In this document: one piece after another, positions 7,618 to 12,423 of the stretch
Layout: each line of letters opens with the position of its first letter
Numbering within the stretch: the first letter of the stretch is position 1
From: Singulisphaera sp. GP187
GTDB taxonomy: Bacteria; Planctomycetota; Phycisphaerae; Phycisphaerales; SM1A02
Direction: 5' to 3'
NCBI GenBank assembly: GCA_945896765.1
Contig: CAMDEL010000024.1
Coordinates: forward strand, 1-12,423
DNA length: 12,423 nucleotides
The notes under the pieces: model-generated
Databases searched by the model: none
The model's input: the letters and a program-made list of their open reading frames with translations, nothing else
What the model was told of the DNA's origin: nothing
Made by a program: the position numbers and the translations under genes

Positions 7618-7965
7618 TTATTTGCGCTTGTTGGGAGTGTACTTCGCATCCTTCGTCTTTGTTGTTGCAGCCTGCTTCTTGACTTGAGCAATCATCGCAT
7701 CGCGTGCAGATTGAAACTCGACTGGTGTGATATCGCCAGACGCGAGCATCTCTCGAAGATCCCCCAGAGTAAATCCAATTGGATCGTGGGTCTCTCGGCG
7801 CATCCAACGTCCAATGAAGTAGATGCACAATCCTCCTGCGAAGACGATGACAAGAAGCCAACCCAAGATTGGCAAGATTGATGCTCCGATCTCACCTGTA
7901 CTTGCCGCTGACTGAACAGCAAAAGTCAGATGATTTGGCACCAATGATGTGATCATTGCTCGCAT
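7618..7965 (-). CDS. Small membrane protein with SHOCT-like C-terminal segment, unknown function
   Basis: The product is 115 aa and I do not recognise a named family for the whole protein. There is a single hydrophobic segment at about 29-51 (SILPILGWLLVIVFAGG...), followed by a positive cluster (RWMRRE), which suggests the C-terminus is cytoplasmic. Residues 62-93 (PIGFTLGDLREMLASGDITPVEFQSARDAMIA) resemble the short SHOCT-type motif found at the ends of many membrane proteins. The last 20 residues are Lys-rich. It sits 15 nt after tig and 1 nt before clpX, so it is almost certainly co-translated with clpX. The start is ATG 7965; ATG 7956 is possible, and neither has a strong ribosome binding site. 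A role linked to proteolysis at the membrane is suggested only by position. Confidence 0.8.
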   Translation of the reverse strand: MRAMITSLVPNHLTFAVQSAASTGEIGASILPILGWLLVIVFAGGLCIYFIGRWMRRETHDPIGFTLGDLREMLASGDITPVEFQSARDAMIAQVKKQAATTKTKDAKYTPNKRK

Positions 7966-7980
7966 ACCACTAAAAGATTC

Positions 7981-9453
7981 TTAGTCCTTGGACTTACCTT
8001 TCGATTCCTTTGCAGGCGCTTTGCTGGCACTTGCTTTCTTGGGAGTTGAAACGGTCGACGGCGTTCCGGACATTCCTTTCGTCTTCGCTTGCGCTTCTTC
8101 ATTCCACTTCTCAGCAGGAATGTCGGAAATCACAGCCTTTGAAATTACACGGTCTGCAGACTTGTGTTCACGGATCTGCAATGCAATTTCACCAACGCGA
8201 TTTGATTTATCGAGTTCCGCTCGCATTGCGTCTGGTCGCATTCCGCGTGATCGAGCGATTGCTGCGATTCGTCCATTGACTTCGCCTTCCGTTGCTTCAA
8301 CTCCAAGAGTTTCAGCAAGCTTTCCCAAGAGGAAAAACAACTTGAGACGTCGACGCGTCTCATCTGCAGTCGCACTGCGAATCTCTGCAAGGCGACTTTC
8401 GACCACTTCTGGATCTGTACCGCGATAGAGCATTTCCAATCGTTGGCGTTCGAGATCGCGACCAACTTGCGCTTCAGAAAGACGAGCAGGAAGTTCGAAA
8501 TCGACCTGACTTGCGAGCTGTTCGAAGACTTGATCGCGCAGCGCACTGCGTTGTTCGTCGTCGCGCCGTCGTTCGAGAACACCCTTGAGATTCTCGCGCA
8601 TCAGATCCACAGTCTCAACGCCGATCTTCGATGCGATCTCTTCACGAGTTGCAGGGGCGATTCGTTCTGCAGCAGTGATCGTGTATTCAACCGAGAGCGG
8701 TTTGCCACGAATCTCGATGATCTCGTGACTTTCTGGACCATCCATTTGAATCGTGACTACATCGCCAACTTTCTTTCCACCGAGAATTGCATCAAGACCA
8801 TCCACAAGCAATCCAAGAAATGGACCTTTTCCTGCATCATCTTCTGCAGGAACAACGGAAAGTGCGTTGTCAGTTTCGAAAAACACTTTGTCATCTCCCT
8901 TGAGACGGACAACAGCTTTTCCAACCATGCGGTCGAGTGGTTGAAATGGACCTTCGATTTGGGCTGGATTTCCAAGGCGATATGACAGCCGTTCAATTTC
9001 CTCTTCAACATGCTTCGGCTCGATGTCGAGAATTGGTCGGCGCAGCGCGAGACCTTCCCATGCTGGAAGTTCGAACTCTGGCATCACTTCGACTTCAAGC
9101 GATAGAAGAAAATCTTTTCCCCGCACGAGTTCAGCATCAACGGCGCCAGGAGCGAGTTCCGGTTGACCAATCGGCCGAATTTTATTCGCTTCCAATGCTT
9201 GCTGATAGGCCTGCGAAACAAGTTGTTGACGAGCTTCCTGCAGGACCGCTTCGCCGAATCGTTTTTCCAGAAGTCCGCGGGGAACATGTCCTTTTCGAAA
9301 TCCTGGAACAACCGCTTGCGAGGCGAGTCCGCTGAATGCACTTTCGATTTGCTCGTTCACCTTCGCAGTTGGGATGGTGATATCGATCCGCTTCAGTGCG
9401 GGGCCAGTGTCGGTGATGCGAACAGTGTTTTCTATGGTCGTTGCGGTGCTCAT
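7981..9453 (-). CDS. tig: Trigger factor (ribosome-associated peptidyl-prolyl isomerase chaperone)
   Basis: The product is 490 aa. It binds near the ribosomal exit tunnel and shields nascent chains. The N-terminal ribosome-binding domain carries the signature GFRKGHVP (51-58). A divergent FKBP-type domain lies at about 168-258 (DRMVGKAVV...GLVDGLDAILGGKKVGD-like region). The helical chaperone arms follow to about 455. A disordered Lys/Ser/Ala-rich tail (457-490, KKASASKAPAKESKGKSKD) makes it longer than the E. coli protein of about 432 aa. The start ATG at 9453 has AAGGA (9463-9459) 5 nt upstream. It is the first gene of the tig-SHOCT-clpX-msrC run, just after the glnA terminator. A possible -10 (TATACT, 9503-9498) overlaps that terminator's tail, but I see no good -35. 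Confidence 0.96.
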   Translation of the reverse strand: MSTATTIENTVRITDTGPALKRIDITIPTAKVNEQIESAFSGLASQAVVPGFRKGHVPRGLLEKRFGEAVLQEARQQLVSQAYQQALEANKIRPIGQPELAPGAVDAELVRGKDFLLSLEVEVMPEFELPAWEGLALRRPILDIEPKHVEEEIERLSYRLGNPAQIEGPFQPLDRMVGKAVVRLKGDDKVFFETDNALSVVPAEDDAGKGPFLGLLVDGLDAILGGKKVGDVVTIQMDGPESHEIIEIRGKPLSVEYTITAAERIAPATREEIASKIGVETVDLMRENLKGVLERRRDDEQRSALRDQVFEQLASQVDFELPARLSEAQVGRDLERQRLEMLYRGTDPEVVESRLAEIRSATADETRRRLKLFFLLGKLAETLGVEATEGEVNGRIAAIARSRGMRPDAMRAELDKSNRVGEIALQIREHKSADRVISKAVISDIPAEKWNEEAQAKTKGMSGTPSTVSTPKKASASKAPAKESKGKSKD

Positions 9454-9498
9454 GGTGGTCCTTATATCAGTAGTGACTCAATTGTGAAGAGTTCAAGA

Positions 9499-9534
9499 GT
9501 ATAAGAAAAGACCCCGACTTTGCATCAGGGTCTT
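9499..9534 (-). terminator. Intrinsic terminator of glnA
   Basis: On the minus strand AAGACCC (9534-9528) pairs with GGGTCTT (9514-9508). Two further inner pairs form across a single mismatch, and then the run TTTTCTT follows. It begins 25 nt after the glnA stop, where an intrinsic terminator is expected, and separates glnA from the tig cluster. The other strand has no U-run after the stem, so it acts in one direction. Confidence 0.8.
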
Positions 9535-9559
9535 GAAAACTTTACAAAGACTTCTCAGT

Positions 9560-11713
9560 TCAGCGAATCAGCAACATCGAGGCATAATCGGGTATTGGCC
9601 AGATGTCTGCCGGCACGATTCGCTCTAAAGCATCGCTTATGTCGCGAACTTTCCCAAGCGCAGGAACCACGACATCTCGGAAATGGCGAACACGCTTTTC
9701 GATATTCGGCACATCTTTGGATGTCGCAGAATCCAAGACAGCAGCAGCAGTACGCAAGGCCGCGACTTGTCCTGCAAGATCTCGAAGCGCCGCTTCGCTT
9801 TCGGGGCAGGGGACGCCCGCGTGTTGAGTTGCTGCAACGACATCTGCCAATTCTCCTTGCGCCCGTAGACCAGCTGGCAATATTTGAGTGATTGCCATTT
9901 GGGAAAGAGTTCGTCCTTCGATCTGAACGATCTTGCAATACTGCTCCATCTGAATTTCATAACGCGCGTGCAGTTCGCGTTGAGAAAGAACGCCGTATGC
10001 AGCAAACAATTTTTCTGCTTTTTTCGTCGCAAGTGCTGGAAGTGCATCCGCAGTCGATGGGAAATTCGGCAGCCCACGCTTTGCCGCTTCCGCATGCCAT
10101 TCTGCGCTGTAACCATTACCATCGAAGCAAACACGTTTATGCGTCTTCACGATGTCTTTGAGCAAGCCCCTGACCACACTTTCCATTTTCGCAGGAGATG
10201 GATTCTTTCCAAGTTTTGTTTCCAGTGAAGTTGCGATGAAATCCATGCTCTCTGCAATGATGGTGTTGAGCACGGTATTTGGCCATGCGACGGACTGCGA
10301 AGAACCGACCGCACGAAACTCGAACTTATTTCCAGTGAATGCGAAAGGACTTGTTCGATTGCGATCACTGGAATGTCGAGGAATCTGGGGGAGAGTTCGC
10401 GAACCTAATTCAAGATCCGCAGTCTTTGCAGACTTCTTTGTTTCGCCTGCAACGAGTTGATCCAGAATGCTTGTGAGCATCTCGCCAAGATAAATGGACA
10501 TGATTGCAGGAGGCGCTTCATTGGCACCAAGCCGATGATCGTTGTGAGCCGTTGCGATGGAAACCCGCAGCAAATCTGCATGCAAATCCACGGCGCGAAT
10601 GATTGCGGCCAGACAAACCATGAACTGCATATTGGGATGTGTGTCGTCGCGTGGATCAAGAAGATTGACCCCAGTGTCGGTGGACATCGACCAATTATTG
10701 TGCTTGCCAGAACCGTTGATGCCAGCAAATGGTTTTTCATGCAGCAGACACTCAAATCCGTGCTTCCGGGCAACGGACCTCAAGACATGCATCGTTGTCA
10801 TCTGGTGATCAACAGCGACATTGGAATTTTCGAAGGTCGGGGCAAGCTCGTATTGGCCAGGCGCAACTTCATTGTGCCGCGTTTTGACTGGGATTCCAAG
10901 TTCAAATAAACGCTCTTCACATTCGGTCATATATGCCAAAACCGCTTCAGGAATTGCTCCAAAGTAGTGATCTTCCAACTGCTGACCCTTGGGAGGCTGA
11001 GCGCCGATGAGAGTTCGCCCGCAGACAACGAGATCGAGCCGCTGAAGAAAGAGCTCACGGTCAATCAGGAAATATTCCTGTTCGCAACCAAGTGTCGCGA
11101 TTGTATTCGTCGTTTTTGTATCGCCAAACAATCGCACGATGCGCAGTGCATGTTTCGAAACTGCATCGATTGAACGAAGAAGTGGCGTCTTCTGATCGAG
11201 CGCTTCACCAGTCCACGAAACGAAAGCAGTTGGAATGCAGAGGGTCATATTCCCATCGCTGCCGCGCAACAAGAAGACAGGACTGGTTGCATCCCATGCC
11301 GTATATCCGCGCGCTTCGTATGTATCGCGAATTCCTCCAGATGGGAAACTGGAAGCGTCTGGCTCGCCTTGAATGAGAGCATCACCAGAGAATTTTTCGA
11401 TAGCGCCGCCATCACCGGTCGGCGAAAGGAACGCGTCGTGCTTCTCGGCAGTTAATCCAGTGAGCGGTTGAAACCAATGACAGTAATGAGTGGCACCATG
11501 TTCGAGCGCCCACTCCTTGATCGCAGATGCAACCGTGTTCGCGATCGATCGATCGAGTGAGAGGTTGCGTTGCATGGTGCGTTGGAGGTTCATGAAAACT
11601 TCCGGCGGCAATCTCTTCAGCATGACATCACCGCTGAATGTGAGGGAACCGAAATAATCAGAAGCGCGATTTGTTTTCTGCGTGTCCATGGGCATTGTGA
11701 ATGGTTTGGGCAT
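9560..11713 (-). CDS. glnN: Glutamine synthetase type III (GlnN family)
   Basis: The product is 717 aa, a cytosolic enzyme that makes glutamine from glutamate, ammonia and ATP. Length fits the type III family (about 700-730 aa) and not types I or II. Conserved blocks seen: SDYFG near the N-terminus (18-22), HWFQPLTG (79-86), KHDAF...IQGEPDASSFPSGG (91-127), the metal-binding GCEQEYFLID (209-218), RHNEVAPGQYELAP (279-292), the nucleotide-binding KPFAGINGSGKHNNWS (327-342) and NDHRLGANEAPPA (391-403). The chosen ATG (11713) has GAGAAAG about 5 nt upstream. A TTG at 11740 and ATGs at 11695 and 11689 are alternatives. It stands alone, with its own promoter (11818-11845) and terminator (9499-9534). 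Gene symbols glnA and glnN are both used for this type. Confidence 0.96.
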   Translation of the reverse strand: MPKPFTMPMDTQKTNRASDYFGSLTFSGDVMLKRLPPEVFMNLQRTMQRNLSLDRSIANTVASAIKEWALEHGATHYCHWFQPLTGLTAEKHDAFLSPTGDGGAIEKFSGDALIQGEPDASSFPSGGIRDTYEARGYTAWDATSPVFLLRGSDGNMTLCIPTAFVSWTGEALDQKTPLLRSIDAVSKHALRIVRLFGDTKTTNTIATLGCEQEYFLIDRELFLQRLDLVVCGRTLIGAQPPKGQQLEDHYFGAIPEAVLAYMTECEERLFELGIPVKTRHNEVAPGQYELAPTFENSNVAVDHQMTTMHVLRSVARKHGFECLLHEKPFAGINGSGKHNNWSMSTDTGVNLLDPRDDTHPNMQFMVCLAAIIRAVDLHADLLRVSIATAHNDHRLGANEAPPAIMSIYLGEMLTSILDQLVAGETKKSAKTADLELGSRTLPQIPRHSSDRNRTSPFAFTGNKFEFRAVGSSQSVAWPNTVLNTIIAESMDFIATSLETKLGKNPSPAKMESVVRGLLKDIVKTHKRVCFDGNGYSAEWHAEAAKRGLPNFPSTADALPALATKKAEKLFAAYGVLSQRELHARYEIQMEQYCKIVQIEGRTLSQMAITQILPAGLRAQGELADVVAATQHAGVPCPESEAALRDLAGQVAALRTAAAVLDSATSKDVPNIEKRVRHFRDVVVPALGKVRDISDALERIVPADIWPIPDYASMLLIR

Positions 11714-11817
11714 TCGATCTTTCTCATCCGTGAAGGTCAAAGTGCTGCTCCGCGAGCTGCATAGAGATCATCATCCAAGATTCTTCCTGCATGCGCAAGG
11801 GGGTAAATACTGCAATC

Positions 11818-11845
11818 TTTATAAGGCAAACATGCCTGGGCTCAA
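11818..11845 (-). promoter_or_regulatory. Predicted glnA promoter with dyad in the spacer
   Basis: On the minus strand TTGAGC (11845-11840) and TATAAA (11823-11818) are separated by 16 bp. Transcription would start near 11811 and leave a leader of about 98 nt. The spacer is almost filled by the perfect dyad AGGCA-tgtt-TGCCT (11837-11824). The -12/-24 pattern of sigma-54 promoters does not fit, since GG and GC are 9 bp apart, not 12. Confidence 0.5.
11824..11837. promoter_or_regulatory. Candidate operator between the glnA -35 and -10
   Basis: AGGCA (11824-11828) and TGCCT (11833-11837) form a perfect 5-bp dyad with a 4-bp centre, directly abutting the -10 hexamer. A dimeric repressor bound here would block the promoter. 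The regulator is unknown. Confidence 0.45.
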
Positions 11846-11862
11846 ATATGGTTCGTGCAGAT

Positions 11863-12001
11863 TTGGCAGCGAACTGCTTCGCCATCGGGCTCAAAAATGC
11901 TGCGCGCTGAAATCTAGCGCGCCCTTCGGCGCGCGCCAAGACAACTACGCAGACTTGCTCGGCTTGCAAACTCGCCGGGGTTCAAATCATTCCGCTGCCA
12001 A
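11863..12001 (+). repeat. Structured non-coding element closed by a 9-bp inverted repeat
   Basis: TTGGCAGCG (11863-11871) and CGCTGCCAA (11993-12001) pair perfectly. Inside are two GC-rich hairpins that cannot form together: GCGCGCT/AGCGCGC (11902-11908 with 11916-11922) and GCGCGCC/GGCGCGC (11917-11923 with 11928-11934). A further stem is CTCGGC/GCCGGG (11958-11963 with 11974-11979, one G-U). A T-loop-like GTTCAAATC (11980-11988) lies exactly 5 nt before CGCTGCC-A, as in a tRNA 3' half. However, the T-stem does not pair well and no D or anticodon arm is found, so it is not called a tRNA. Function unknown. Confidence 0.4.
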
Positions 12002-12008
12002 CGTTGGC
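11997..12008. repeat. 12-bp perfect palindrome
   Basis: GCCAACGTTGGC is fully self-complementary. Its left half overlaps the end of the 9-bp inverted repeat. AACGTTG recurs at 12027-12033. It may be a protein-binding site. Confidence 0.4.
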
Positions 12009-12047
12009 GAATCAAATTATCGCTCGAACGTTGTTCAGATCCGTCGC

Positions 12048-12202
12048 GCATCGGCTTGCGTGCCCAGCCGTTGGAAAGTTCTCTCGGGCGAGTTCCGCAG
12101 GCGGCCGACGGCACTTGCGATTAAAGTTCGCAAATCAGATCGTGTTGGTCGCCGAGGACTGTCTGAGCCCCGAGAGGACTTTTCACGGCTGCCCACTGAT
12201 GC
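12048..12202 (+). ncRNA. Candidate rod-shaped structured RNA (or MITE-like inverted repeat)
   Basis: The closing stem pairs 12065-12088 with 12169-12191: 23 bp with one bulged T (12071). Further in, 12091-12095 pairs with 12156-12160 (5 bp), 12100-12109 pairs with 12144-12153 (10 bp), and TTGCGA/TCGCAA (12115-12120 with 12128-12133) caps it with a 7-nt loop. GCATC/GATGC (12048-12052 with 12198-12202) may extend the base. All five non-Watson-Crick pairs are G-U when read on plus and A-C on minus, which favours a plus-strand RNA. I see no good promoter or U-run terminator for it. A transposable inverted-repeat element is the alternative, because TGCCCA flanks both ends (12061-12066 and 12190-12195). 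It resembles no RNA family I can name with confidence. Confidence 0.45.
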
Positions 12203-12205
12203 ATT

Positions 12206-12237
12206 TCCGTGACTCGATTCCCTGTGTATCCGTGACT
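12206..12237. repeat. Direct repeat TCCGTGACT, period 23
   Basis: TCCGTGACT occurs at 12206-12214 and again at 12229-12237, just after the corA stop codon. The flanking bases are also partly alike (ATT and a C-rich then TGTG stretch). Origin and function are unknown. Confidence 0.4.
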
Positions 12238-12423
12238 TTATTTCCGCGCAGTGTGTTCAATCATGATCGACGATCGAAACCATCCACGCCTCCAAAACAT
12301 CACCATGAATCCCGTCGTGGTCAATCCCATCAGCCCCAACGCCAACGCATATCCATACTTCCAATGCAGTTCAGGCATAAAATCAAAATTCATTCCATAC
12401 ACACCTGCAATAAAAGTGATCGG
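12238..12423 (-). CDS. corA: CorA-type magnesium/cobalt transporter, C-terminal end only
   Basis: Translating the minus strand from the window edge gives 61 residues and a TAA stop at 12240-12238. Visible are the end of the first membrane helix (PITFIAGVYG), the family-defining GMN tripeptide (residues 10-12) at the pore entrance, the periplasmic loop NFDFMPELHWKYGY, the second helix (ALALGLMGLTTTGFMVMF), and a short positive tail (WRRGWFR) followed by a 12-residue extension. CorA forms pentameric inner-membrane channels for Mg2+ and Co2+ uptake. Most of the gene lies beyond the window. No hairpin with a U-run is seen after the stop, so the transcript may run into the following non-coding element. 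Confidence 0.93.
   Translation of the reverse strand, partial: PITFIAGVYGMNFDFMPELHWKYGYALALGLMGLTTTGFMVMFWRRGWFRSSIMIEHTARK

Noticed and set aside
11818..11845. Sigma-54 promoter for glnA
   Set aside because: GGCA and TTTGC are present, but the GG-to-GC distance is 9 bp, not 12.
11865..12000. tRNA or tmRNA gene
   Set aside because: The acceptor-like stem and T-loop are present, but the T-stem pairs at only one Watson-Crick position, no D or anticodon arm forms, and the tag-like DNYA frame has no nearby stop. Kept only as a structured element.
12048..12202. 6S RNA
   Set aside because: The rod shape fits loosely, but the expected large central bubble is missing and the length is on the short side. 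Not enough to name the family.
11682..12212. A 176-codon plus-strand open frame upstream of and overlapping the glnA start
   Set aside because: It overlaps the glnA N-terminus, promoter and structured region. The protein has no recognisable domain, is Arg/Ser-rich in the manner of translated structured RNA, and has no ribosome binding site.
11870..12240. RNase P RNA or SRP RNA
   Set aside because: I found neither the GAGGAAAGTCC nor the ACAGAA block of RNase P on either strand, and not the GGAAGCAGCC-type SRP apical motif.

Overview
This window reads as ordinary bacterial chromosome. It carries housekeeping genes for replication, transcription, translation, protein quality control and nitrogen assimilation. 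The proteins are full length and the gene arrangement is compact. A type III glutamine synthetase, a dnaG-rpoD pair without rpsU beside it, a primary sigma factor with a long non-conserved insert, and the longer 'GNRITRRGKAK' form of ribosomal protein L28 together suggest a Planctomycetota-like bacterium. This is an inference from protein character; no phylogeny was run.

Layout. Positions 1-798 (+) are the 3' part of a succinate-semialdehyde dehydrogenase gene, the only plus-strand gene. It converges on rpoD, with 3 nt between the stop codons. Every other gene is on the minus strand. In transcription order they are: the corA 3' end (12423-12238); a 0.5-kb non-coding gap; glnA type III (11713-9560) followed by a clear intrinsic terminator; a tight cluster of tig, a small membrane protein with a SHOCT-like segment, clpX and a free-methionine-R-sulfoxide reductase (9453-5710); rpmB (5632-5360); a 0.64-kb non-coding leader with a good sigma-70-type promoter and several DNA dyads; then dnaG (4720-2819) and rpoD (2736-802).

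How they fit together. Trigger factor and ClpX handle nascent and misfolded proteins. The fRMsr enzyme repairs oxidised free methionine. L28 is a ribosomal protein. DnaG and RpoD form the core of the 'macromolecular synthesis' operon. GlnA assimilates ammonium and CorA imports divalent metal.

The most unusual material is non-coding. (1) Between corA and glnA, 12048-12202 can fold into a rod with a 23-bp closing stem and about 44 bp in its core. All five wobble pairs are G-U only on the plus strand, which suggests an unannotated plus-strand structured RNA; a MITE-like insertion is the alternative. (2) Next to it, 11863-12008 holds a 9-bp inverted repeat with tRNA-like 3' geometry and two mutually exclusive GC-rich hairpins. 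(3) The glnA promoter has a perfect dyad filling its -35/-10 spacer. (4) The dnaG leader carries three tandem perfect dyads sharing an AAA centre. No CRISPR array, transposase, phage gene or defence system is visible.
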